Shown here one piece after another: positions 36,041 to 43,991 of a DNA stretch of 64,000 bases. The position numbers and the translations under genes are program-made. The stretch lies in assembly GCA_963810915.1 (NCBI GenBank), contig CAWEPH010000004.1, forward strand, positions 186,001 to 250,000. Direction: 5' to 3'. The notes under the pieces are model-generated. The model was not told the origin of the DNA. It ran no database searches and saw nothing but the letters and a program-made list of their open reading frames with translations. This DNA comes from JAOUEA01 sp963810915 (lineage in GTDB: Bacteria; Actinomycetota; UBA4738; HRBIN12). Numbering within the stretch: position 1 is the stretch's first letter; the number at the start of each line of letters is the position of its first letter.

Positions 36041-37627
36041 ATGTCCGTCGACGTCGCATCATCCACCGACCCGCGTGTCCCGTTCGCGAGCGGGAACGAT
36101 CTGGGGCCTCTCCCGGGCTTCGCCCGCCCGCTGGTGGATTGGGTGGCGCGCATCCGCGCCACGGTGCACATGAAGCTCCTCGCGGGATTCCTGCTGATCG
36201 CGCTCCTGCTCCTGTCCATGGGCGCGCTCAGCATCGTCGTGGTGAACCGGATCAACGACCAGGTCGACAGGCTCACCGCGTTGAGCGATCAGACCGATCA
36301 AGCGCGGGAGATGATCTACGCGGTCACCGCGCAGAGCCATTACCGCGCGATGGCGCTGCTCACCCACGATCCCTCGTACGTGGACAAGATCTATGCCGCC
36401 AAGGACACGTTCGCGGCGGATCTGGCGAACATCCGCGCGTACGCCATCCCGCAGCAGCCCGAGCTCTTCGACCAACTTGCGCAGACCAACGACCTCTTCA
36501 CCGCGTCGAGCGACGAGGTCACGAGGCTCTACAACGAGAAGCACGTGCGCGAGGCGCTGGAGCTTCATATCGCCGAGGAGCACACGATCTCGCATGCGCT
36601 CGAGGACTCCTTGAACGTGTTGATCGCCGAGTCGGAGCGGCTCGTCGAAGCGGAGACACAGTCCTTCAACAGGCACCGGCGATTCCTCACGATCGCGGTG
36701 GCGACCTTCTCGGGGGTGAGCCTGTTGGGCGCCTTGGCGCTCGGAGCCGTCCTGAGCTGGTCGCTGATCCGGCCGGTCCGTCGCGTGGACGTAGCGCTCG
36801 AACGCATCGCCGACGGAGACTTCGACACGCGGGTCGAGGTGCCGAACCGCGACGAGTTCGGGAACCTGACGAAGAACCTCAACCGGACCACCGAGCAGCT
36901 ATCGGGTCTGTACAAGAACCTGGAATCGCTGAACGCGGGGCTGCAGGAGACGGTGGAGGCCAAGGTGAACGAGATCGAGCGCGTCTCGCGCCTCAAGCGC
37001 TACCTCTCACCGAGCGTCGCCGAGTCGATCGTGAGCGAAGAGCGCGACCTGACCCTCGCGCCCAGACGCAAGTTCCTCACGACGTTCTTCTCCGATGTCC
37101 GTGGGTTCACGTCGGCGTCGGAGCGCATGGAACCCGAGGAACTCGTGGACCAGCTGAACGACTACCTCTCGGAGATGACCGAGATCGTGTTCCGGCACGG
37201 GGGCACGCTGGACAAGTACGTCGGGGATGCGCTGATGGTGTTCTTCGGCGATCCGCTCCCACAGCCCGACCACGCCTTGCGAGCTGTACGGATGGCGTTC
37301 GACATGCAACGGCGGATGTCGGAGCTCGAGCGTGAATGGTCGGGGAAGCACCGAGATCCCTTCAGGATCGGGATCGGCATCGCGACCGGCTGGGTCACGG
37401 TGGGCGACATCGGTCCCGCCGAGCGGAGCGACTACACGGTGCTCGGCAACGAGGTGAACCTCGCATCGCGCCTCGCCGACCGCGCCGCCGCGGGACAGAT
37501 CCTCGCCACGGAGCGCACCCTGGCCGAGGTGGGCGACGCCGTAGAAGCGACGCCCGTCGACGTCACGGGTCTCAAAGGCGTGAGCCGGGACATCAGCATC
37601 TTCGAGATCGTCCCGAAGAGCACCTAG
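36041..37627 (+). CDS. HAMP-containing membrane class III adenylate/guanylate cyclase
   Basis: A 528-residue membrane receptor cyclase. Two transmembrane helices (about residues 47-70 and 221-245) flank an extracellular helical sensor region of about 150 residues. A HAMP linker follows (SWSLIRPVRRVDVALERIADGDF) and then the cyclase domain. The catalytic residues are FFSDVRGFT (metal Asp), LDKYVGDALMVFF (Lys for base recognition, metal Asp) and LGNEVNLASRL (Asn and Arg). ATG 36041 follows AGGAGGGGGG. The substrate base, ATP or GTP, is not certain. The stop at 37627 is four bases before the alcohol dehydrogenase. Confidence 0.9.
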   Translation: MSVDVASSTDPRVPFASGNDLGPLPGFARPLVDWVARIRATVHMKLLAGFLLIALLLLSMGALSIVVVNRINDQVDRLTALSDQTDQAREMIYAVTAQSHYRAMALLTHDPSYVDKIYAAKDTFAADLANIRAYAIPQQPELFDQLAQTNDLFTASSDEVTRLYNEKHVREALELHIAEEHTISHALEDSLNVLIAESERLVEAETQSFNRHRRFLTIAVATFSGVSLLGALALGAVLSWSLIRPVRRVDVALERIADGDFDTRVEVPNRDEFGNLTKNLNRTTEQLSGLYKNLESLNAGLQETVEAKVNEIERVSRLKRYLSPSVAESIVSEERDLTLAPRRKFLTTFFSDVRGFTSASERMEPEELVDQLNDYLSEMTEIVFRHGGTLDKYVGDALMVFFGDPLPQPDHALRAVRMAFDMQRRMSELEREWSGKHRDPFRIGIGIATGWVTVGDIGPAERSDYTVLGNEVNLASRLADRAAAGQILATERTLAEVGDAVEATPVDVTGLKGVSRDISIFEIVPKST

Positions 37628-37631
37628 GCGC

Positions 37632-38752
37632 ATGTCGCAGGGCACGATCGAAGGGACCGGCGCGGTCGTCGACGCGGCCGGCGGGCCCGTCCGGATCGAG
37701 CGGATCCTCGTCGACCCTCCGGGCCCCGGCGAGGTGCGGGTTCGGCTGACGGCGAGCGGCGTCTGTCACAGCGATCGCTGGGCGATGCACCACGGGAACT
37801 GGGGTGCACCCTTCCCGATGCTGTTGGGCCACGAGGGCGCCGGCGTCGTGGTGGACGTGGGCGACGGGGTGGACGATCTCATCGCCGGCGATCGCGTGCT
37901 GCTCGCATGGGCGGTGCCCTGCGGCAGCTGTGCGACGTGCCGTCGCGGGATGCCTCGCAAGTGTGCGCACGCCTGGAGACAGCCGCCCCGGATCACGCGG
38001 CGGAGCACGGGCCAGCTGCTCGAGGGCACGCTCTCCCTCGGCACGCTCGCCACGGCCACGGTGGTGCATGCGGCCCAGGCGATCCGCGTTCCCGACGCCG
38101 CCGACCTCTCGCGCGTGTGCCTCCTCGGCTGTGGCGCTTCGACCGGCATCGGTGCGGCCGTGAACACCGCCGGGGTGTGGCCCGGTGCCTCCGTGGCCGT
38201 CGTCGGGCTCGGCGGGATCGGTCTGGCGGCACTCCAGGGCGCGCGGATCGCCGGAGCGACCCGATCGATCGCGATCGACCTCGTGCCCGCGAAGCTCGAG
38301 CAGGGGGGCGCGTTGGGAGCCACCGACACGATCGACGCGAGCACGGTCGATCCGGTACAGGCGGTGCGCGCGCTCACCGGAGACGCCGGCGTCGACGTCG
38401 CGATCGAGGCCACCGGCGTCCCGGCGGTCGTGAGCCAGGCCGTCGCGATGCTCGGAACCGCGGGCGTCGCCGTGGCGATCGGCGTACCGCCGCCCGGCAG
38501 CCGCGTGACGCTCGACTGGAGCGAGGGGCCGGGCGCGGCGTACCCCAACAAGGCGTCCCTGCTCGTGACCGACGGCGGTGACGCCTTGCTCGAGGACTTC
38601 GCGACCTGGTTGGAGTGGGCGGTGGACGGAACGCTCGACCTCGAGGCGATGGTCTCTCGCGAAGGCGGCCTCACCGAGTCCGGACATCGCGGAGGCGTTC
38701 CGCGCGATGCTGGCCGGCGAGGTCGTCCGCACCGTGATCCGCATCTCGACCT
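37632..38752 (+). CDS. Zinc alcohol dehydrogenase (class III-like MDR), late frame change
   Basis: A 370-residue MDR enzyme similar to glutathione- or mycothiol-linked and NDMA-type alcohol dehydrogenases. The catalytic site is GVCHSDRW and LLGHEGAGVV, the structural zinc cysteines are in CGSCATCRRGMPRKC, and VGLGGIGL is the Rossmann loop. Near 38685 the frame shifts by one base; the correct tail DIAEAFRAMLAGEVVRTVIRI ends with TGA 38750-38752. Without the repair, the frame runs on into the response regulator and mimics a fusion protein. The physiological alcohol or aldehyde is unknown. Confidence 0.8.
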
Positions 38753-38834
38753 GATCCGTCCCTCTCGGGAGGAACCGGTTCAGGTGAGGCCCCGGCGCGC
38801 CGATACCTGTTCGGAACCGTCTGAGGGGACGAAC

Positions 38835-39224
38835 GTGTCGCGCGTACTGGTGATCGACGATGAGAGCGTGGTCGGGACCGTCCTTCGGTACGCCGTCGCG
38901 GGGGCCGGGCACGAGGTCGTGATGGCTGAAGGGGGCAGATCCGGCATCGACATGGCCCGCTCGGCCCACCCCGACCTCATCGTGCTCGACCTGATGATGC
39001 CCGCGGTCAGTGGCTACGACGTCCTGGAGACCCTGCGCCACGACGACGCCACGCGCGAGGTGCCGATCCTCGTGCTGACGGCCGTGGTGATGTCTCGCGA
39101 GCGCGAGCGGTGCCTCTCCGAGGGCGCCGACATGGTGATGACGAAGCCCTTCGACCCGAAGGACGTCGCCGAAGCCGTCGAGATCCTCCTCGCGCCGCGC
39201 GAACCGAGCGCCACGGCAGGCTGA
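38835..39224 (+). CDS. Single-domain response regulator (receiver only)
   Basis: A 129-residue receiver domain with the acidic pair in VIDDES, phospho-acceptor Asp in LIVLDLMMP, Thr in VLTAVVM and Lys in TKPFD. There is no output domain, as in CheY-like relay proteins. GTG 38835 with GAGGGGAC upstream is the start. Reading the upstream alcohol dehydrogenase in the wrong frame would fuse it to this gene; the ribosome binding site and the natural MDR end argue against a fusion. No partner kinase is next to it. Confidence 0.85.
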   Translation: MSRVLVIDDESVVGTVLRYAVAGAGHEVVMAEGGRSGIDMARSAHPDLIVLDLMMPAVSGYDVLETLRHDDATREVPILVLTAVVMSRERERCLSEGADMVMTKPFDPKDVAEAVEILLAPREPSATAG

Positions 39225-39235
39225 AGCCTCGATCT

Positions 39236-39256
39236 GGCTCGCGCGGAACGCGAGCC
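39236..39256. terminator. Bidirectional hairpin between convergent genes
   Basis: GGCTCGCG (39236-39243) and CGCGAGCC (39249-39256) form a perfect eight-base-pair stem with a five-base loop. It lies 12 bases after the response-regulator stop and 38 bases before the convergent flavodoxin stop, where a shared terminator would be expected. Confidence 0.6.
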
Positions 39257-39293
39257 TAACCAGGGTGGATCGAGCGAGCGTGGCCCGTCTTCC

Positions 39294-39821
39294 CTAGCCC
39301 GTGGACGGGACGGCGCAGCGCTCGGCGAGCTCATAGGCCCATGCGCGAGCACGCTCGGCCTCGCCTTCCTCCAGGGTGCTCTGCTTGGTCACGAGGAAGC
39401 TTCCCGGCTCTCCCACCGTCTGGAAGCCATGTTGCTGCAGCCGCTGGGTGATGCCCTTGGCGGCCGAGCCGGTGAGGGCCTTGGGGCCGTGCATCCGTGT
39501 GTCGAACGCCGCTGCGAGGCGGCCTTCCCCCGGTGGGACCTGCTCCGTCCATGCCCGCAGCCCATGACCGCGGGTGGGATCCTCGAAGGTGTTCTTCCCG
39601 TCCCTCAAGGCTTGCTCGCGGGTGCCGTCGCGGGTCATGCCGTGGGCGTGCGTCGGCCCTCCCACGACGAGCAGGTCCATCCCCGCCGCAGCCGTGGGAT
39701 CGACGTCGTCGACCTGATCGATGACCGTCTCGATGCCGCCCTCATCCAGTCCTTGCCCGATCGCCTCGGCGATCCGCGCCGTGTTGCCGTACATCGACTC
39801 GTACACCACCAGCGCCTTCAT
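39294..39821 (-). CDS. Flavodoxin-domain protein
   Basis: A 175-residue flavodoxin-like protein. The FMN phosphate loop ESMYGNTARIAEAI is at residues 8-21, with GGPTHAHGM and the later PGSFLVTKQ loop. Such short flavodoxin-domain proteins are common in actinobacteria, with poorly known partners. ATG 39821 is the start. It could serve as an electron carrier; no oxidoreductase partner is adjacent. Confidence 0.8.
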   Translation of the reverse strand: MKALVVYESMYGNTARIAEAIGQGLDEGGIETVIDQVDDVDPTAAAGMDLLVVGGPTHAHGMTRDGTREQALRDGKNTFEDPTRGHGLRAWTEQVPPGEGRLAAAFDTRMHGPKALTGSAAKGITQRLQQHGFQTVGEPGSFLVTKQSTLEEGEAERARAWAYELAERCAVPSTG

Positions 39822-40013
39822 CTCAGCCTCCTCCCGCGTCCCGGTGCCGCCGCGGACGAGAGCGGCGCCCTCGAGTCCTATCGCGATCGTCGCGCGCCGG
39901 CGGCAAGCGAGCCCCGGCCGTCCGTCCCACTACCGGAGGGTCGGGCGGGTCGTGGCTCGACCGGGTGCGGAGGCGGGCGCCGCGGCGCATCATGGAGGTA
40001 GGGGTGAGGTTCT

Positions 40014-41102
40014 GTGCCGGTCGCGGAGAGCGCGTACCCGACCACCTGGTGGCATCGCCTCGATGACGGGCGGATCCGTTGCGACGTCTGCCCGCGCGGA
40101 TGCGCGCTGCACGAAGGGCAGCGCGGGCTCTGCTTCGTGCGCAGGCGCGAAGGGAACGCCGTCGTCCTCACGACCTACGGCCGCTCCTCGGGCTTCTGCG
40201 TCGACCCGATCGAGAAGAAGCCGCTCGACCACTTCCTGCCGGGCACCTCCGTGCTCTCCTTCGGAACGGCCGGGTGCAATCTCGCGTGCCGCTTCTGCCA
40301 GAACTGGGACATCTCCAGGTCGCGTGACGTCGACACCCTCGCCGATGAGGCATCGCCGGAGGCGATCGCCGAGATGGCAGAGCGGCTGGGCTGCCGTTCG
40401 GTCGCCCTCACCTACAACGACCCGGTGATCTTCCTCGAGTACGCGATCGACGTCGCAGACGCGTGTCGCGCGCGCGGGATCCGCACGGTCGCGGTGACGG
40501 CGGGCTACGTGAACGCCGGGCCGGCCCGCTCGCTCTTCGCGCACATGGACGCCGCCAACGTCGATCTCAAAGGGTTCACGGAGCGCTTCTACCACGACGT
40601 CTGCGCCGGGAAGCTCGCTCCGGTGCTTGCGACGCTCGAGTACCTCGCCCACGAGACCGCCGTCTGGTTCGAGCTCACCACGCTCGTGATCCCGGGCCTG
40701 AACGACGGCGATGTCGAGCTGGACCGGATGACGCGCTGGGTGGTGGCGCATCTCGGTCCGGACGTGCCGATGCACTTCACCGCGTTCCATCCCGACTGGA
40801 AGATGCGCGATCGCCCGCCGACGCAGCCACGGATGCTCGTTAGGGCGCGATCGATCGCGATCGACAACGGTGTCCGTTACGCGTACACGGGCAACGTGGT
40901 CGATCCCGAAGGGCAGTCCACACGCTGTCACGCCTGCGACGCGCTGCTGGTGGGGCGCGACGGCTACCGGATCACGTCGTGGGGTCTCGCCGCGACGGGG
41001 CGCTGCCTGGCCTGCGGCACGCCCTGCGCCGGGGTCTTCGACGCGGGGCCGGGCACCTGGGGGCCGCGGCGGCTACCGCTGCCACGGGTGGGTGCAGGCT
41101 GA
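40014..41102 (+). CDS. amrS: AmmeMemoRadiSam-system radical SAM enzyme
   Basis: A 362-residue radical SAM protein of the AmmeMemoRadiSam group. The 4Fe-4S cluster motif is GCNLACRFCQNW (CxxxCxxC). The N-terminal CDVCPRGCALHEGQRGLC and C-terminal CHACDAL and CLACGTPCAG clusters are extra Cys motifs of this family. GTG 40014 follows GGAGGTAGGGGTGAGG. The stop overlaps the Memo gene start (TGATG at 41100-41104), confirming the pair. The family usually travels with Memo and AMMECR1 proteins; its reaction is not established. No AMMECR1 gene is visible here. Confidence 0.9.
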   Translation: MPVAESAYPTTWWHRLDDGRIRCDVCPRGCALHEGQRGLCFVRRREGNAVVLTTYGRSSGFCVDPIEKKPLDHFLPGTSVLSFGTAGCNLACRFCQNWDISRSRDVDTLADEASPEAIAEMAERLGCRSVALTYNDPVIFLEYAIDVADACRARGIRTVAVTAGYVNAGPARSLFAHMDAANVDLKGFTERFYHDVCAGKLAPVLATLEYLAHETAVWFELTTLVIPGLNDGDVELDRMTRWVVAHLGPDVPMHFTAFHPDWKMRDRPPTQPRMLVRARSIAIDNGVRYAYTGNVVDPEGQSTRCHACDALLVGRDGYRITSWGLAATGRCLACGTPCAGVFDAGPGTWGPRRLPLPRVGAG

Positions 41103-41890
41103 TGGCCGCCATCGTGCGCGCTCCGGCAGCCGTCGGCACGTTCTATCCGGGCGTGCGCGCGCACCTGGTCGAGGCCGTCGACCTGCTGTTGCAGGGCGTG
41201 GAGCCGCGGGAGGGGGCGCGACCGAGGGGCCTCATCGCCCCGCATGCCGGCTACGTCTACTCGGGGCCGGTGGCCGCCAGCGCCTACGTGGCCCTTCGTC
41301 CGTGGGTGGATGAGGTCTCCCGAGTCCTCGTGCTCGGGCCGGCGCACTTCGCGCCGCTCGTCGGCATGGCCGTTCCCTTCGCTTCCGCCTGGCAGACGCC
41401 CCTCGGCGACGTGCCGGTCGATCCCGAGCTGCACGAGGCCGCCGTGGACGCCGGCTGCATGGTCGACGACGAGACGCACGCGCCGGAGCACGCCGTCGAG
41501 GTCCAGCTGCCGTTCTTGCAACGCCTGGTCGAGGACCGGCTACGGTTCCTCCCGGTGGCGGTGGGCGAGACCGATGCGGAGGAGGTCGCGCGCCTCCTGC
41601 AGGTGCTGGAACCGCTCGTGGATCTGGTCGTCGTCAGCACGGATCTCAGCCACTACGAGGACATCGAAACAGCACGGACGCTCGACCGCCGCACCGCGGA
41701 CGCCATCCTCGCGCGCGACCCCTCAGCGCTCCACCGATCGGCCGCGTGCGGCGTCTTCGCGCTCCGTGGCGCCCTCACGTTCGCGCGCGTCGCGTCGCTC
41801 GACGTGCGTCTGCTCGACCTCCGGAACTCCGGGGACACCGCCGGCGATCCCGAGCGCGTGGTGGGCTACGGCGCGTTCACCCTCACGTGA
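41102..41890 (+). CDS. amrB: AmmeMemoRadiSam-system protein B (Memo-like)
   Basis: A 262-residue Memo-like protein of the LigB dioxygenase fold. It has AVGTFYPG at the start, PHAGYVYSGPVAASAY, LGPAHFAPL, EHAVEVQLPFLQ, TDLSHYEDIE and GYGAFTLT at the end, as in the Memo family. Metal-binding His residues in HAGY, AHF and EHAVE are kept. It starts with ATG 41102 that overlaps the radical SAM gene stop. The family role is unknown. Confidence 0.9.
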   Translation: MAAIVRAPAAVGTFYPGVRAHLVEAVDLLLQGVEPREGARPRGLIAPHAGYVYSGPVAASAYVALRPWVDEVSRVLVLGPAHFAPLVGMAVPFASAWQTPLGDVPVDPELHEAAVDAGCMVDDETHAPEHAVEVQLPFLQRLVEDRLRFLPVAVGETDAEEVARLLQVLEPLVDLVVVSTDLSHYEDIETARTLDRRTADAILARDPSALHRSAACGVFALRGALTFARVASLDVRLLDLRNSGDTAGDPERVVGYGAFTLT

Positions 41891-41902
41891 TCGTCCATCG
41901 CG

Positions 41903-42379
41903 CTAGGAACGTCCCTCGTTCCAGACCTCGGCGATCTGCGCGAACCGGACGGATTGCGCGTCGAACAGCGGCTTCGCTTCGACCTTCACGGACTCGGTCT
42001 GTGTCCCCGCCGCGAAGATCACGGGACCGTGGTCGTGCACGGTCGGGTCGACGATCGTGTCGACGCCCAGCAAGGGCGCCACCGGAGGCAGCGATCCCAG
42101 CTCGAACCCGCCGAAGTCATGCGTGATCTCGTCCTCGTCGGCGAGCGACGCGTTCGGATCCTCGAGGACGCTGCGCACGAGCGCCATATCGAGCCGCTCG
42201 CCGCCCGGCAGCACCAGGGCCACGTGGCGGCCGCCGGTGTCGACGATCACGGTCTTCAGCACCTCGTCGGCCTCGATCCCCAGCGCGTGGGCCTCCGCGA
42301 TGCCCGTGAACGTCCGGTCGTGTCTGAGGATCTCGTACTCGATCCCCTGACGTTCCAGGTAGTCCGTCAACGTGGTCAT
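41903..42379 (-). CDS. YbaK/EbsC-type aminoacyl-tRNA deacylase-like protein
   Basis: A 158-residue protein of the YbaK/ProX superfamily, which hydrolyses mischarged tRNA such as Cys-tRNAPro or Ala-tRNAPro. YEILRHDRTFTGIAEAHALG, EVLKTVIVD (conserved Lys), VALVLPGGERLD and FELGSLPPVAPL are typical. ATG 42379 is preceded by GTGAGG; an ATG 21 bases upstream is an alternative. It faces the Memo gene across 12 bases. Confidence 0.8.
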   Translation of the reverse strand: MTTLTDYLERQGIEYEILRHDRTFTGIAEAHALGIEADEVLKTVIVDTGGRHVALVLPGGERLDMALVRSVLEDPNASLADEDEITHDFGGFELGSLPPVAPLLGVDTIVDPTVHDHGPVIFAAGTQTESVKVEAKPLFDAQSVRFAQIAEVWNEGRS

Positions 42380-42469
42380 GGACCTCACCCCCAACGCCAT
42401 GCAACCGCAACGGGCGTAGATCTCGCAGCGCTCCCTGGCCCGCCGCGGCAGGGACCTTCGGGCGACGGG

Positions 42470-43129
42470 CTAGCGACCGAACGTGTCGAGGAGCAGCCAC
42501 CCCGTCCCGGCCAGCCACGTGACCGCGGCCACCGGCGCCACGACGGCGACGCCGCGCCGCCACCGCATGGCCGTGAGCCCGATCGCGAGTGCGCCGAACG
42601 TCGCGAGGTCCTTCACGACCGCGCGATCGGTGGCCGGGAAGCGCCGGGCGCGCGCCACGTCGATGCAGAGATCGAAGTTCGGATCGAGGTGCGCCCCGGC
42701 CGGGCAGGCGTTGGTCGGGAATCCGCCCACGATCAGCCAGGCACCCAACACGAACAGCGCGGACAGGCCCCACATCCACCCGGTCTCGCCGTCGGGCTCC
42801 ACGGGGCGCATCTGCACGGATCGCAGGATGGCGACGGCGAGCGCCGTGACGCCGGCCGCCGTCATCCACACGAGCGCCGAGAAGCTGGGCGACATCGAAC
42901 AGGACCGGGTGCAGAGCGCGTCGTCCGTGGTCGTGACGAGGTAGGCGAGGCCGGTCGCGAGGAGACATCCCCCGGTCGTGAACCCGGCCACGCGGCCGGC
43001 GGGAGCGATGGGCTCGGACGTCGAGACCTCCTGGAAGGCAGGGCGAGCGGGCGTGCTCAGTCTAGTGACGTTCGCGGAGCAGCTACGGGGCCGAAGACGC
43101 GGGTCGGGGCTCGCTGCCCTCGACCACAA
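42470..43129 (-). CDS. Four-helix membrane protein of unknown function, start uncertain
   Basis: Hydrophobic helices are visible at VAGFTTGGCLLATGLAYLV, ALVWMTAAGVTALAVAIL, WMWGLSALFVLGAWLIVGG and VAVVAPVAAVTWLAGTG, with Cys-containing loops between (ALCTRSCSM and TNACPAG). No family is recognised. The longest frame begins at ATG 43129 and overlaps the next gene by 47 bases. An AGGAGG near 43030 is followed by no ATG/GTG/TTG in frame, so the true start is probably within the first 45 codons, possibly an unusual codon. Confidence 0.5.
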   Translation of the reverse strand: MWSRAASPDPRLRPRSCSANVTRLSTPARPAFQEVSTSEPIAPAGRVAGFTTGGCLLATGLAYLVTTTDDALCTRSCSMSPSFSALVWMTAAGVTALAVAILRSVQMRPVEPDGETGWMWGLSALFVLGAWLIVGGFPTNACPAGAHLDPNFDLCIDVARARRFPATDRAVVKDLATFGALAIGLTAMRWRRGVAVVAPVAAVTWLAGTGWLLLDTFGR

Positions 43130-43907
43130 GGCGGAGCAAGCGATCGCGCTCCAGGACGAGCGCCATCTGGTTGCAGAATGCCTCGAGCACGCGACGCTCC
43201 GATGGGACCAGCGGACTCCGATGCCCCCGGAGCACGATCAATCCGAGGTTCCTGCGGCCCACGTTCAGCGTGAGCCGCTCCTCGATCATCTCGCCGCTCT
43301 CGATCGGGTCCACCCGGATCACGGACGCCTCCTCGAGGCCGCCCAGGTCCGCGCGCGGAGAGATGAAGAGCGTGCCCTCCTCGAACCCGAACTTCATCAC
43401 GATCAATCGCATCACGGGGTCGTAGGTCTCCCCGGCGGGACGGGGGTCCACGAGGGCGTACGTGAGGTCCTGCTGCAGGCGCAGTTCGCGCTCGCGCCGC
43501 TCGGCGGCCTCGGCTCGCGACCGCGCGTTCGCGAAGAGCTCCGAGATCAGGATCGAGAGCCCCAGGAAGACGAAGAGCACGACGACGTGCTCCGCTTCCG
43601 CGATGCGGAACGTGTCGTAAGGCGGGATGAAGAAGAAGTTGAACGCGAGGAAGCCCAACACGGACGCGGTGATACCGGGGCCGAGGCCACCCACGGCCAC
43701 GGTGACGACCACGAGGGTGAGGAAGGCGAACCCCTCGGTGATGGGATCGAGGTCATCGCGGAACGGGTGGAAGAGAGCGACGAGGGCGACGGTCCCGAGG
43801 GTCGCGAGGAGGTATCCGGCCACCAGACGTCCGCGTCCCGGGGACAGGAACGCGCGCGTCGGGGAGTCCAGCGCCCCCTGGGCGGAGTCGGTTCCACGGT
43901 CTGTCAT
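43083..43907 (-). CDS. KdpD-like DUF4118 plus GAF sensor protein without kinase
   Basis: A 274-residue protein that matches only the sensory middle of KdpD. Four hydrophobic helices form the DUF4118 domain (VAGYLLATLGTVALVALF through FLAFNFFFIPPYDTFRI and VVVLFVFLGLSILISEL). After a helical linker (ERRERELRLQQDL) comes a GAF domain to the C-terminus (VMRLIVMKFGFEE, RVLEAFCNQMALVLERDRL). The histidine kinase core that follows in KdpD is absent, and no kinase gene is adjacent. ATG 43907 is the start. It may sense turgor or K+ for another protein. Confidence 0.7.
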   Translation of the reverse strand: MTDRGTDSAQGALDSPTRAFLSPGRGRLVAGYLLATLGTVALVALFHPFRDDLDPITEGFAFLTLVVVTVAVGGLGPGITASVLGFLAFNFFFIPPYDTFRIAEAEHVVVLFVFLGLSILISELFANARSRAEAAERRERELRLQQDLTYALVDPRPAGETYDPVMRLIVMKFGFEEGTLFISPRADLGGLEEASVIRVDPIESGEMIEERLTLNVGRRNLGLIVLRGHRSPLVPSERRVLEAFCNQMALVLERDRLLRLVVEGSEPRPASSAP

Positions 43908-43991
43908 CCGGATATCCTCGCTCGCCTCCGCCAACAGCATAGGCTCGCCCGACGGGCGGGGGCGCTTCCGTGGAGCGAAGGCTGCCGTCGG

